Numbered from the stretch's first letter, positions 1 to 11,659 are shown. The stretch: DNA of 64,000 nt from Serendipita indica DSM 11827 (GCA_910890315.1 CAJVGD010000002.1:2170001-2234000), one strand, 5' to 3'. Notes: generated by a model from the sequence alone, not told the origin. Numbers and translations are program-made.

Positions 1-758
1 GCAACGCTCCTGCTCCTCTTAAATAATACCACGCCGAGCCGGTGACCGCCGCTGCTTCGTCGAATGATATGATTCCCAGCTCCTTTCCAACTTTGGCGTG
101 GTCGCGAGCGGCGTCTGTAGGCAACCGTTCTGGACCGTGGGTCGAAAGAACCTTTGCTGCCGACTCTGGGCCGACAGGAGAGTCGGGGTGGGTAATGTTT
201 GGTATCTGGAGACCCGCATGAAGGAGTTGAATTTCTGCACCAGAGGTCATAGGTTCTTGTATAGCCAAAAAGTCTTTGATATTTTTCGACCGGCTGTTTG
301 CGCGCTGCAAGGCGGCAGCTCTATCCTCCGAAGTCTTTGCCATCTTGACATTTCGAGCGAGTGTATTCCTCTCCTGTCGAATTTCGTTTACGCCGGCTAC
401 TAGTGAGCTGTGTAGCTGGTGAAGCTCTTTGACCTTTTCGACCAAATTCCCAGACCCGGGTAACTTTCTGTTGGCAATATTTTGCACGTGGTATGCTTCA
501 TTCTCTATTATTGACTTGTAGTCGAGACGAGGTGGTGGTAGAGTGTTGATAGCACCATCTGGTGGGACCGTTCTTGTGTTCTTGATCGAGCGAGAATGTA
601 AAACGCGTAGGCGTCTTGCCACCTCTCCAAATTTGTCAATAATCTTGTATTTGGCAGAGTCTGAGTGCGCTGACCTTGATGGCCAACACGGCTCGACGTT
701 CTCGTCGGCAGCATCGTTGGGCCTTTGCTGCCACCACCATCTTGGATAATCCGACCAT
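1..758 (-). CDS. DIA4: Mitochondrial-type seryl-tRNA synthetase, N-terminal part (runs off window)
   Basis: Charges tRNA-Ser with serine, probably in the mitochondrion. Only the N-terminal third is present; the gene continues past base 1. Exon 1 (758-675) gives a short Arg-rich leader starting MVGLSKMVVAAK, plausible as a targeting peptide. A 52-bp intron (674-623, GTCAGC...GAGAG) joins it in frame to the SerRS coiled-coil arm, which contains PPPRLDYKSIIENEAYHVQ and then long heptad-like stretches. The arm is followed by the start of the catalytic core (RDHAKVGKELGIISFDEAA, then GSAWYYLRGAGAL). The LDYK entry into the arm and the gapless DHxxxGxxLG motif are typical of mitochondrial/bacterial SerRS rather than the cytosolic enzyme. 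The intron acceptor is weak and a downstream Met at 740 is another possible start. The family is confident; the organelle assignment is inference. Confidence 0.8.
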
Positions 759-769
759 AAATTTGAATA

Positions 770-1746
770 ATGTCCTATCAACCTGTAACAGATAGCGAGC
801 TCGACGACGAGCTTGAAGCTCTCTCCTCTGGTCCGAATCAATCGCAAGGGTCAGTGTCAGGCTGATGTTCAAACTTTCTCCTGGCCACGGCTGACCGTTC
901 GTTCCATCATCAATTTCTAAACGATTTTATCTCTTCTTGGACACGATTATACGCTCCTTGCACGTTGCCGAATGCGCCCGGATGCTCTCGCCCAAAAGAA
1001 CTCGGTCTCACTATGCACTCTCGTCGCGGGAAGCAGCAAAAGGCATCGCTTCTAGGATTGTCTACAGTCAATACTACGTGATTATCTATGTTGCGCTCGC
1101 GGCTATGGCCACTACGACTGTTGTGCTCAGTCTTACAGATGGATGTCCCGGATTCGCGTTTTACATTCTGGAAATCATCATTAATATCGCAATGATTGCT
1201 GAAGTCTCGATTCGTTTTGTCGCTTTTGGCAAAGTGAGTCGCCCATTTGCTGGTCCGAATTACAGCTCATCTGCCGTCCGTCCGCAGCAATTCTGGAAGT
1301 CGCCTTTCAATGTTGTCGATCTAGGACTAACGGTCCTTTGTGTCATCACACTCATCGTAATATTCTTTTCCGGCTGTAATGAGCTCAGCAAGGAAGAAGA
1401 GCTCCTCGACACATTCCTCCTGGTGGCACGAAACGTATTGCAGTTTACTCGACTCGCTACAGTCATGCGGAGGTGTGTTATACAGTCTCACCCACAGCGC
1501 TTGCTCACCCTTTGGTCAATCTGTAGGTCTGGTCGCTCCATCTTCGCGCAACCAAAACCCATCGATCTCAATGCTCCGAGGTCAAGTCGACTCGACATTG
1601 ACCTGTCCGACGAAGAGGCCGAGATCGGTTACGGTCCCTCGAGTCGAATTCGACGCCGATACACCCTACATTCGCGCACCAATACCGCCACGAGCAGAAA
1701 ATGTATGGGCTCGATAGGATTGCCAGAAGCCTGTATCTCCATCTAA
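770..1746 (+). CDS. Four-helix voltage-sensor-like (ion-transport domain) membrane protein
   Basis: Small predicted membrane protein with four hydrophobic segments. S1 lies around IIYVALAAMATTTVVLSL, S2 around YILEIIINIAMIAEVSIRF, S3 around FNVVDLGLTVLCVITLIVIF, and S4 is an Arg-containing helix LLVARNVLQFTRLATVMRR. The S2 Glu/Arg pattern and the S3 N-x-x-D are what voltage-sensor domains of the ion-transport superfamily show. No pore helix or selectivity filter follows; the tail is acidic (LDIDLSDEEAE). Two in-frame 54-bp introns are likely at 1232-1285 and about 1470-1523. A first exon probably starts at ATG 770 (MSYQPVTDSELDDELEAL) and ends near 849 at GTCAGT. Its junction to the exon carrying LDTIIRSLHVAE could not be resolved, because no good AG acceptor lies in front of that motif. 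The domain call is fair; transported ion and localisation are unknown. Confidence 0.6.
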
Positions 1747-2069
1747 CTATTCTTACACTTATGCTACTGCACGGATCAGGAGTGCATGGAGTTATTACAC
1801 TGTGTTCTCGCCTGAGAATTATGCGTACATTTCTGACGCCCAAAGAATCGGCGCGCAAACTATGGTAAAGCGAAACGAAATCTACCTGACAAGCCTGGCA
1901 ACGATAAAAAGTGCATGAATGGTATGCGACCCGTGAAGTGTTCGTATAAGGTCATAAAGATGGAAAGGAGCTGCTCTATGGAATCAAACCTGACCCACAA
2001 GGGAGGGTATGCAGCCCGTGAACAAATAGTTGATGTTAAATAGAGCTCTGAATGTCCGACGACACATGC
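1747..2069. other. Intergenic 3'-to-3' spacer
   Basis: About 320 bp between the channel-like gene and the convergent Ser/Pro-rich gene. I see no conserved coding signal or repeat here. It presumably holds both 3' UTRs and polyadenylation sites. Confidence 0.5.
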
Positions 2070-5000
2070 TCAGTATGCCGTTCCAACGTGGTTGATTGCG
2101 TTCGGTTGGTATTGCGGTGCGAGAGCGGCGTGAGCAAGCGATGCCAGGCGAGCCTGCCGTTGTCGTTGCATGAGCAACTCTTGCTGCGAATTGTCACCCT
2201 CGCCACTTGGCTCCGATCGAATCGTTTCAAGTGACATCTTGCCCATGTCGAGGAAGCTATCGTCTTCAATTCGCTCCGTACGCTGAACTGGTGTCGGCTG
2301 TCGAGAGGTGCTTGGGATGGACAGTGACGATGATGATCCCCACGCTCCAGCCCCGGAGTGAATGGTCGCTTGAGGAGAAGGATCTCTAGATCTATAGGAG
2401 ACTGGATCGTCAACTATTCCAGGCGCAGCTGCAGCCGATGCCTCCTCGAGCGACGGTCTACCATCATCATCTGCAATATCCAAAAAGCTTGGCTTGCGTA
2501 GGATAGAGTAGTGCTTTTGTGCTTGGGTCGTGACGGACCTCACACTGCTTGCGGTCGAAGGACGCCGAGTCGTGCGAGGTGGAGGGGAAAGAACCATAGA
2601 GTGACCGTCGGATGTCGCCGTTGATGGTCTGCTCGGGCTGGTTCCCGGCTCGTTTGCACCTCGCAAACTGCGCATCCTCGAGCGCGGCGGCGGCGGAAGA
2701 GAGTCAAAGGGAGCAATGGTAGAGGATGGGCTCGTAAACGAGCGTGTCATCCTCGGCTTCTGTGAAGATGTCACAGACGAGGTAGTCGACGAGGAGCGCC
2801 CTAACTCCGACGAAGTCGGGAGAGCAGCAAAGCTGCGTGATCCTAGTTGATAGTCATGAACCCTAGATGGAGAACTTGGACTCGGGATCTGACCAGAAGG
2901 TGGTCCGGCAAGGCTTCCTGACCGCTGTTGCCGCCCGCTTGGGTGTACGGCATCAGTATCTAGCCGAGAAGTGCTGGTACTACGCCGTCTCCAATCCCCC
3001 AATGCATTCGGTGGCGGGCCGCTTGTCGATTGAGCACTGCTAATGGAGCCGTCTCGTCCACGTCGCGGATTGTGCTCGGGAGTGACAAAGCCCACACGTT
3101 CCAGGCGCAATATTTCAGCCGGTGGAAGAATGTACTGTTGAGTGTACTCTGTCGGATTGACAGGATTCCGAGCGGGTGTTTGGGGAACAGAGCGAGGCGC
3201 CATCACTTCATCTGCAGGGGACTGTTGACTTGTTGGAGATAGCGGTAATAGTCCAATACAGCTTTCTTGCGTTTTGAGTGATGAAGAAATGGCGATAGCG
3301 CCCCATTCCTCGTCGGGAAAGCCAGTCCCAGTACTCTGCATGCTTCTTAATGACCGGGCATCGTCCCCCTCGCCAGCCCGAGGAAAGGCGGCAACCGCAT
3401 CCCTGTCAATTGTAGAGCCAATAGACGAATATTTCGAGAAGAATCGCCGCTTCGGTGTAGTCTCCCTGTCCTTCTCGTCCTTGGGTTTTGTGGTATCCTT
3501 CTCCTTCACGGTTTTCTCCTTGGCCGGCTTCTTCTCCTTCTCCTTTGTCTTAGTCGGAATAGGCAGGGACATCTCAGATGTTGAGCGCTGGCCAAACGAC
3601 GAGCTGTGCCTCAGCTTGTTCGTCGGAAGGCTTAGTTGGAGTGAGCGTTGACGCTTGGAGGGGGTTGCAGGGCTCTCGGATGAGGGAGGGGACGTTGAGG
3701 GTGGTACAGTACCGGAAGAAGGCGAGAGCGCTAGGTTAGAGGATGCTGCTGAAGAGCCACTAGGTCCGGATGACTCTCGATTGAGACCTCTCTGAGACGA
3801 TGTCTTCTTGGTTAACCGCGGGGAGCTTGATTTCGATGAGTTGAAGGAAATAGCAAGCGAAGCGGTGGATAAAGGCGAAGTCGGCGACATTTTACGCTCC
3901 AAAAAAGCGAGGTCGACCTCGAGCTCATGCATACGCTTCTGCAGAGCTGAGGACTGCATCCGAGCGGGTAAAGGCTCTGGCGGAAGTGGGGCTGATGGTG
4001 GTGGACCAGGAACAGAAGTGTGCAGGGGAAAGGGGTAGTTATAATCCTGATCCTCTTCGTCTCGCTCGGCCACATTCCACGCTTGATTAAGGACGGAGCT
4101 ATCGCGCTGTGCTGGAGGCATGGAAGACGAGGACCACACCTCGGGTGCTAGAACTGTATTATTATATTCTCTTCTGCTGGAATTTCGGATCGGCAACACA
4201 TCTAAGAAATGCGCTGGCAACGGAGGTGACTGAGAATGGGCTGGATGGCCCCGCATGGGCAAATGATGCGGCGCATGAGGTGTGGCTGGGAAAGAATCGA
4301 TGAGAGCCGGGGTGGTTGGTAATGAGGAAGTGCCAGCCGAGCCTACGAGAGTGTCCAAATGAAGGAGGACGCCATCGGCACTCACGGTATCATCATCCTC
4401 GGAGCCACGTTCTCTGATTCGAATTGGGTGAACACTAGAAGGTATTCCAGAGTTGTAAGGAGACTCATGCGTCGACGGTGGGGGTGACGGGTATTCGTCT
4501 GCATGGGGCGATTTGATACCAAGAACGGAGGTTGGGGCAGACGGATCCGGCTGTAGGACCATGCCGTTTGCATGTGCAATAGCAGCGGCAAGCGCAAGGG
4601 ATTCGACACTAGTGGCGGAGGTGCCATACGGACGCTTGTTGCCGGCGCGGATGACTTCTGAACCTGCAGAAGCGGGACCGATGCTGCGACCGTGGTCAGA
4701 ATAAGATGCACCGTCGGATCCCATCACAGGTCGGGAGGGCCAGTTTGATGGGCCAAGCGATGGCCGCCTCGCAGGTCTATTCGACGTAGCAAGGAATGAA
4801 TAGGTCAGGGAAACGTCAATATCTGGGTTCTTAGTTGATACTCACACATTTGACGGATCAATGTGCTCTGGAGACGCGGCATCTGGCCTGATGAGGCCAG
4901 GTTCCGATGCATCACTGGCTTCAAAATTCCACAGGAGACCTGTGTCCTTTTGGCGTGGCTCTGTATGAATTGGAGAGCTCGCGAGTGCCGTCGACGGCGT

Positions 5001-5186
5001 TGGGGGCGTGTGCGCCGCAAATGGATCATAGTCCTGACCCGTCCCGAAAAACCGCTGCTGGTACGACGGCGACACATTTCCAGAGGTAGATTGCTGAGTC
5101 TGTTGCTGCTGGAAATTCGACGAGGGACGCCGTTTCAGACCAAAGAGGAGGCCAAATCGTCCGGTTGGCGATTTGGCGGAGGACAT
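2070..5186 (-). CDS. Large disordered Ser/Pro-rich protein of unknown function
   Basis: A two-exon gene of about 1,015 residues. Exon 1 (5186-4846) begins MSSAKSPTGRFGLLFGLKRR. An intron at 4845-4777 (GTGAGT...AATAG, with a CTGAC branch-like site) joins it in frame to one long exon running to the stop at 2070. The protein is dominated by Ser, Pro and Thr. It contains a short coiled-coil-like stretch (MHELEVDLAFLERKM), a Lys/Glu block (KTKEKEKKPAKEKTVKEKD) and many SP/TP dipeptides, which suggest heavy phosphorylation. A moderately ordered C-terminus (DDSFLDMGKMSLETIRSE) ends in a Gln/Arg-rich helix. No catalytic domain, membrane segment or signal peptide is visible. I do not recognise the family. 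The preserved reading frame over 2.7 kb makes a real gene very likely. Confidence 0.75.
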
Positions 5187-5824
5187 TACACGAAGGGCTG
5201 AAGAGCGTCACGAGGAGCTCAGAGCGGCCCAAAATACGGCTTTTGACCCTCCTCCAGTACAAATTATGTGACGGACGTGGTCAAGGTAGGTTACAAGTTC
5301 GGCTGACAGGCCCTGCCAAACAGTGGTAGTACGAAAGCTCAGGCTTGCGCGGGGCCCGAGTTTCACGGGGTAGATGCACTCAAAAGTTCTGAAATATATG
5401 TCAAAATGCATAAATTTGTGATGAACTCCAGTTCGCGATCCCCGCCGTATTCCCGCGTCTCTCATGCACGTTTCAATCGTATTGCATCCTACAAAGGTAC
5501 TGTCATGCAACCGTTTCGGAGCGTCCTTCGTCACCTGCACTTGCCCCCTATGGAAGTTTGGGTCCCCGTAACTCTGTGCCCCCTGACTCCGTTCGGGGGA
5601 CAATGGCCCAGATCAGATTCCTCGGCACTCTAGACAGTGGAACCGACGTGATTGCCACCCGGTCGCGCTCGCCCAGCGGCCAATGGTCAAGATGAAACAC
5701 CGACGACGGACCGTTGCCCGATAAAACTGCATCGTACGCCCTCGGGTGCATTTGACGTACTTGCTGATGGTATTGGCACAAGGTTGGCATGCAACAGGGG
5801 AAGCTCTGTCGAAGAGGTTGTGTT
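5187..5824. promoter_or_regulatory. Upstream region of the Ser/Pro-rich gene and 3' flank of the myosin light chain
   Basis: About 640 bp without convincing coding potential; the open frames on both strands are short and composition-driven. By position it should contain the promoter of the minus-strand gene starting at 5186 and the 3' UTR of the minus-strand light chain. I see no clear TATA box or repeat. Confidence 0.4.
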
Positions 5825-6607
5825 CTAGTGCTGTTGTTGCTGTTGCTCGTCGTCGGCGTTGATTCGCAACACTTTGACCCATTCTCGGTAATTGAAGTTG
5901 CCCTGTCGATCGGTAAAGGGACCTTTGAGGAATCTGTCAATCTGGTACGCGTTGTCAGTCGCCTGGATTTCTTATGCGGAAAAATCCTCGATGAGCACGT
6001 ACCTCTTCAGGTTCCATTCGCTCGCCAACCTCTGAAAGCCATCGACGCATCTCGTCACTCTTGACAAAGCCGGTGTCTCCTTCATCAAAGCTCTCAAAGG
6101 CTTCGATGAGCTCGGCTTCGCCATCAAACTCGAACAGATGCTCTCCCATCATCGTGAGGAACTCCATGAAGTTGACCCCTTCCCCGGATTTGTCAATCTG
6201 TCCGCCGGGACGAGAAGACAGTAGCTCGCTTAGTTTATCCCTGGACGCTGGCATGCCTGTGTGGGATGACGGGTGTCAATTGGATCTCATCGAAAACATG
6301 ATAGTTGTGAGAAAGGCACTATGACGATCAGGATGATGCATCCGTTCCATCTGGAATACAATGTCTGCATGAGTCTTTACTCACCAAGACTAACAAAGAT
6401 ACGTTTCAGATCCTCTTCGGAGATGATCCCATCACCATCCTGATCGATCAGTGAAAACGCTTCGCGGAATTGCTGAACTTGAGCCGGTTGAAACAGCGTA
6501 AAGACGCCTGAAGGTTCTCGTCTTGACCGTGATCGCTGAAGTTTCCCCCCAAATCTAGAACCTGTTGATGGAGCACTGGGTGTGAGATTGGACCCATAGC
6601 GCGACAT
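5825..6607 (-). CDS. RLC1: Myosin regulatory light chain (EF-hand, calmodulin-like)
   Basis: Binds the IQ motif of type II myosin in the contractile ring. Three exons (6607-6385, 6256-6003, 5941-5825) give 197 residues in a consistent phase; introns begin GTGAGT and GTACGT. The N-terminal extension is basic and carries RREPSGVFTLF, matching the phosphorylatable Ser that precedes the first EF-hand in regulatory light chains. The first EF-hand (FSLIDQDGDGIISEEDLKRI) keeps all calcium ligands. The second and third are eroded (DEGDTGFVKSDE). The last exon ends in NFNYREWVKVLR and a Gln-rich tail. One canonical and several degenerate EF-hands is the usual light-chain pattern and separates this gene from calmodulin. 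An in-frame upstream Met at 6667 is an alternative start. Family assignment is strong; the RLC1 name is by analogy with fission yeast. Confidence 0.82.
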
Positions 6608-6759
6608 GATGCTAGATGGAGGTGGCTGAGTCCAAGTGGTGTGCAGCTTTGTTGCCCCTTCAGACAACCAGTTGAATTATATGGTGGCAAGAAACAAGTT
6701 GCATATTCACGGCCATCGCGCGTTGTTTGTTTGCTCGTTTGGTGACAACCGCGTCGATT

Positions 6760-8129
6760 ATGACTTCCGCCGCCGTGGGCACAGATGCTCCATACGAGCT
6801 GCCATGGTCGCTTATACAATTTAGCGCTCAAATTATTGCTCACTTTCTTCTACAGGGTCGAAAAATATCGACCACAGGTCTTGGATGATGTTGTTGGAAA
6901 CGAAGAGACGATTGATCGGCTCAAAGTCATTGCAAAAGAGGGAAATTGTCCTCATATCATCATCTCTGTGAGTATGCTGTGTGCTCTAATAATCTCTAAT
7001 CCATTCCAGGGCTTGCCTGGCATTGGCAAAACGACGAGTATCCATTGCCTCGCACACCAGCTCTTGGGACCTGCCTACAAAGAGGGTGTTCTCGAGTTGA
7101 ATGCTTCTGATGAACGGTATGATCATCATGTGCTCCTGCTCGCCACATCTAATATGGTCTAGCGGTATAGACGTTGTTCGCAGTAAAATCAAGTCTTTTG
7201 CGCAGAAAAAGGTTACGCTACCCCCAGGTCGCCACAAAATTATCATCTTGGACGAGGCAGACAGGTATGGTTACGACTACGCCGAGTCGCTCTCTGATCG
7301 TAGTAGCATGACGGCAGGAGCACAGCAAGCTCTGAGAAGGACGATGGAGATATTTTCCAACACGACCCGTTTTGCACTGGCTTGTAATCAGTCCAACAAG
7401 ATCATCGAGCCCATTCAGAGTCGATGCGCAATCCTACGGTTCACAAAGCTTTCAGACGCACAGCTCATGAAGCGCTTGCTCGAGATATGTGACCTAGAAA
7501 AGGCAATCTCTTCCTTTTGCAATGAGAAGCTAGCTGAGTAGGACTCCAGGTTCAGTACAACGAAGACGGTCTCAAGGCGTTGATCTTTACCTCGGAGGGA
7601 GACATGCGTCAAGCAATCAATAACCTACAATCAACCCACTCGGGCTTTGGATTTGTCAACGGTGACAACGTTTTCAAAGTCTGCGACCAGCCGCACCCGC
7701 TCATTGTTCAGGACCTCATCCGCTACTGCGTGAAAGGCAATATTGATAGAGCTATGACACAACTCAACAAACTTTGGGATGATGGGTATGCAGCCGTTGA
7801 TATCGTCGTGACTGTTTTCCGAGTCGTAAAGTCCTTCGACGAGTAAGGTTCCCTTTACCTGATGCAAGCAAAGGCATTGACACATTCAGATTACCTGAAT
7901 ATACCAAGCTTGAGTACATCAAAGTGAGTACGGCAACATAGTGAATTCAAAGCTCAATCCAGACAGGAAGTCGGCTTTGTGCATATGAGAGTTTTGGAAG
8001 GCGTTGGCACTCTGGTGCAACTTGCTGGTCTCGTGGCTCGACTTTGTAAACTGGTATGTCAGTTCTTCGCTGACACTTTCCACCATTTACGCTTTACAGA
8101 ATATGAAACCTGCCCAGTTCAAGATATAG
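6760..8129 (+). CDS. RFC4: Replication factor C subunit 4 (clamp-loader AAA+ ATPase)
   Basis: Subunit of the RFC complex that loads PCNA; orthologous to yeast Rfc4 and human RFC2. Nine exons: 6760-6806, 6856-6967, 7010-7116, 7163-7264, 7307-7503, 7551-7841, 7890-7923, 7967-8053, 8100-8129. The start [16 protein letters not shown] runs into [19 protein letters not shown]. Walker A is GLPGIGKTT, Walker B is IILDEAD, the RFC-specific SRC motif reads [12 protein letters not shown], and sensor 2 lies in [15 protein letters not shown]-terminal helices include [21 protein letters not shown]. Every junction restores the conserved frame, so the gene looks intact. The exon 5/6 intron starts with GC instead of GT. 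The convergent neighbour is the lipase. Confidence 0.95.
7504..7550 (+). other. GC-AG intron in RFC4
   Basis: This 47-bp intron begins GCAATC directly after GACCTAGAAAAG and ends CTCCAG. Removing it joins LLEICDLEK to [18 protein letters not shown], the sequence expected from yeast Rfc4. No GT donor nearby gives the conserved protein. Confidence 0.75.
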
Positions 8130-8696
8130 ACTGATTGTACAATTCTACGTCCGCTAACCTCGTTCCTGAACGAGTGTATCGATAATCTTCCTGATCCTAC
8201 CAAGCGTGGTTCTCTTACCTCTGACCACCTACTACCTCGCATCGAAATCGAATCGACCGCTAAGCCATAGATTACATCTTGGATGGTGGTCAAGTGCCTT
8301 TTTTGGAACTTTTGAGGGCACTACTCATCACTGCAGCGCCGTCAATGGACCTGATGATTGTATGGCGGAAGCGGGGCTGTTGACCATCGACCTCAGATTC
8401 GCTCACCGGACTCGCTTTGGAGGGAAAAGGAAATCCGATAGGTGCTAGTGTACATAGGACGAACTACTCGTCAACAGGACAAGCTAGAGTCCATGCGTAT
8501 GGGCCATACGCAGACGTAGAAATACATTTGTATGACAGGAGACCATCCAAGAAGAAAAAATCTGATGATAACTGCGTGTGCGACTCCTGAGAACCTGGAC
8601 GCGGTGGCACGTCGCAGGTTCTACGGGAGCTCTGTTTAGAGAGGTGGAAGCCTAGTTTTGAGTCTTGAAAGGTCGTTAAGATGGGGAGAAACGGGG
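8130..8696. other. Convergent 3' spacer between RFC4 and the lipase
   Basis: About 570 bp between two stop codons facing each other. No conserved protein, repeat or RNA gene is visible; it should hold both 3' UTRs. Confidence 0.45.
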
Positions 8697-11659
8697 TCAG
8701 ACGGCCGCAGCAGACGTGCGGGTGGCATCTAACTCGTGAATAGTCTTTGCGAGCTTATGCCACACAGCATCCCTCTGCTTCTCGTAGCGTGCCAATCCAC
8801 CAACGAGGACGTTGTGGGCGAGACCCGGAGTATGGAACACATGCCACTTGCCCGGCTCTAGCGTTCCAATCCGTACGTGGTCTGCGCTACCTCGTCCAGT
8901 TGTCATTCTAGAATAAATATGGTCGTGAGAGTCGTGATCGAGAACCGAGTGTGCGGTGTGCAACGACGTCGAGCTGGTGCTTGTGCTCTGAGGCGCCGTA
9001 TGGAACGAGCTCGTGCTCTCATTGTCACTCATCGTAGCAGAGCATGAAGACGAGGATCTAACATGCCTGCTGAGCGCACTCACGAGCAACGTGCTTCGTC
9101 GCTTGAGCGAGAGTGAGCTTCGCTTGGACGCGCCAGCCTCTCCGTTTCCGTCGAGGTAGACGCTGTGCCTCTTGGAAGGCCATGTAGAGCTTGCATTTGG
9201 AGACGGAGAAGTGGGACGGGATGGGAGACGGTGGGGGGAGGCAACGGCGCCGTAGGCTTGTCTGTCCCGAAATTGAGTGTGCCGTGGTGAACACAATGTC
9301 CATCTGCACATTCTGCGGGATGAGATTGGCTGAAAAGCGGTACGACGCCATCATTTTCCCATAAATCCTTGCGCAGCTTCTTCTTATCCGCTGGGCTTGG
9401 AAGTCCATTGAGCTTGCGCCATGCCTCTTGTGTCCCGTCCTCTTCCTCGTTGATGTGTTCTTCAGTTGCAGGTGTAGTCTTTTTCTCTGTCCACTGCGAG
9501 GCCCAGGTAGCGTACCAGTCTGTCGAACTCCATCGTCGGAAATGTCCACTGGGTCGCTCCTTCTTCACCTCTGGCTTCTTCTCTTCCCCTGACGCAGGCT
9601 TGGCAGGAGCAGATGTCTCGACACCAAGGACTTTTTGCGCCTTGGGACTGAGGATGCCCAATCCAAGTGCAACCTCGGGTCCAATCATAGAAGATCGGAT
9701 AGATGCATCACGTCGTCGCTTCTTGACGCTGATCTCGTCCATCGAGACTGTTTCCGCTTTTTGCACCTGATCCTCGGGCTTGGGAATTTCTTCCGAGAAC
9801 GAGAGAAGCTGAACTGGGCTTGGGATGCCTGGGTCCTCTTCTGCAATAGGCGAGGGGAGTGTCTTGTAGATACTGATCATGGCAGGCGACGAGGGCCTGG
9901 AAATATCGATTCCAGCCCCAAACGATTGGGAGTTTTGTGTACCCCAGTCGTCACATCCATTCGAGGAGCAAGTGCATCCAGAGGGCGTCGAGCATCTAGA
10001 CGAGCTGTATCCACTGGATCCAGACTCGCAGGAACCACACGAGGTCGAAGACGTCGAACGTCTAGGCACGCCGCCAAACGCCTCGCTTTCGTAGCTCTTA
10101 CGAACGTCCAGGCTCGGCCGGATCTCGAGGCTGGGTCTGTAAGGCGTAGTGATGATCGGGACGGCATTATGCTCCTCTGCAATCGGTGCAACGCTTGGTG
10201 CAGAGGTCATCGTCAAACGACGCCTACTCATGCGCTTCTTGTCCAAACTCGTCCTCTCCTCGTGGACGGACGATTCCTCGAGACGGGGACGCTCCTCTTG
10301 TGGTTGTTCAAAGAGATGCTCGGGGACAGGCTCGAGCTTGTACGAAAAGCTGCCGATCATCTTGCTGAGGACATAGAGCATCAGGTCTCCTCTGAACCGT
10401 CTGTCTGGTCGATGATGGACGGCCGGAACTTGTGGGCCATGACCAGGGAGGCCATACGCCACCGACTCGGTGTCCTGGTAGGTGATGGAACCGGTGAAGC
10501 TGGCATAAAAGACGGATGATTGCAAGGCATTCTCGCCTGCAAGCTGACGACTGTGCGCAGCGTGGAGCGTGGCATCGTACGAACCAGAGTCTGCACTGTC
10601 TGCCCACGAAGAGGTACGAAGCTGGGAGATCAATGTGCCCATCGACTTGAACAGTCCGCCCCACGTTCTCCGTTTCCCATCCTTGATTCTCATCGACGCC
10701 GCCGACGCATTTTCGTTGATGGTCAGCTTTGACGTGTTGGCGTCTGCCCAAATGCCCAGGTTGCGAGCGTCTGGTTGGAAATCAAAACCGCCGCTGGCTG
10801 AAGAGCCGAGGAGAGGATGGAGAAAGGAGGAAATGTGAATGTACTTTGAGATGAGGCTGCCGACGGTGAAGCTGCGGAGTTTGGTCTCGTCTGCGCGGTG
10901 ACTGGCGCCCAAGAGGTAGACGATGGGCGAGCCCTGGTAAGGGGAAGCAACGGACAAGAGCGAAAGCACAAGCGAGGGTGTGTATTGAGGGCCGAAGAAG
11001 CCGGCTTGGAGGAGCGAGAGCAGCTTGAGCACGGTCGGGCCACCCTGTTTCAAAAAAACCATGTTTAGTCTAGATTAGAGCAGAAAGTGGAACGAGAAGG
11101 CGCCCTGATTGATAAGATTTGCGCCTAGAGCACAGAACAAGGTGCCGAGAAGGGAAGAGCCGGGTCGAAAGCCGGCGGCCAGTTAGGTAAAGAGGTAGAC
11201 CGGCAGGTACAAATGATAACCGCCGCAGGGCCACGTTTTGTTGGGATCAGCATGAAATAATCAAACGTACTAGCGAATGTGCGACAAAATGAACCGGGTG
11301 CTCCTCTGACCACTTTGGGTACAGCCCATGGGCATATTTGCGCCCATAGCGGCCATGGCCATGCTCGAGTGCATGCTGAGCGCCGTAGTCGACGCGACCA
11401 CCAAGCAACGACCAGAAGATTTCGCATGCTCGGTCGTGTAGCGAGCTGCATGCGCCGACCCTGGTAGTAACCCAGATTGTTAGCGACGTTGCTGGATACA
11501 CGCTAGTAGTAATAACACTAATACTTACGGTGCAATAATAATCTGGCGCGCATTGTCGTCTGTGAAATACTGCTGAATGTCGCCCCAGTAGCTCGTCGAA
11601 TTGCGGGTCAGGAAGCCGCCAACGACGACCACAGGGGGATTTTCGTGTTGTGGATGCAT
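8697..11659 (-). CDS. Alpha/beta-hydrolase lipase of the bacterial I.5 type, with large disordered insertion
   Basis: Predicted triacylglycerol lipase, about 870 residues. Exons 11659-11529, 11460-11271 and 11044 to 9084 join in phase; a last exon (about 9027-8697) follows a probable 56-bp intron starting GTGAGT at 9083. The N-terminus is PPVVVVGGFLTRN, then DRACEIFWSLLGGRVDYGA and HGHGRYGRKYAHGLYPKW, hallmarks of the Staphylococcus/Geobacillus lipase group. The nucleophile elbow is VHFVAHSLGGPTV (Ser near residue 106). The catalytic Asp is in LWENDGVVPLFSQSHP (near 672) and the His probably in HTPGLAHNVLVGG. Between Ser and Asp lies an insertion rich in Ser, Glu and Arg that bacterial enzymes (about 400 residues) lack. 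No signal peptide is visible at Met 11659; an upstream in-frame Met at 11785 exists. Catalytic residues appear intact. Substrate and location are unknown. Confidence 0.8.

Noticed and set aside
9369-10519. Long plus-strand open frames opposite the lipase exon 3
   Set aside because: Composition-driven antisense of the Ser/Arg/Glu-rich lipase insertion; no domain and no start context.
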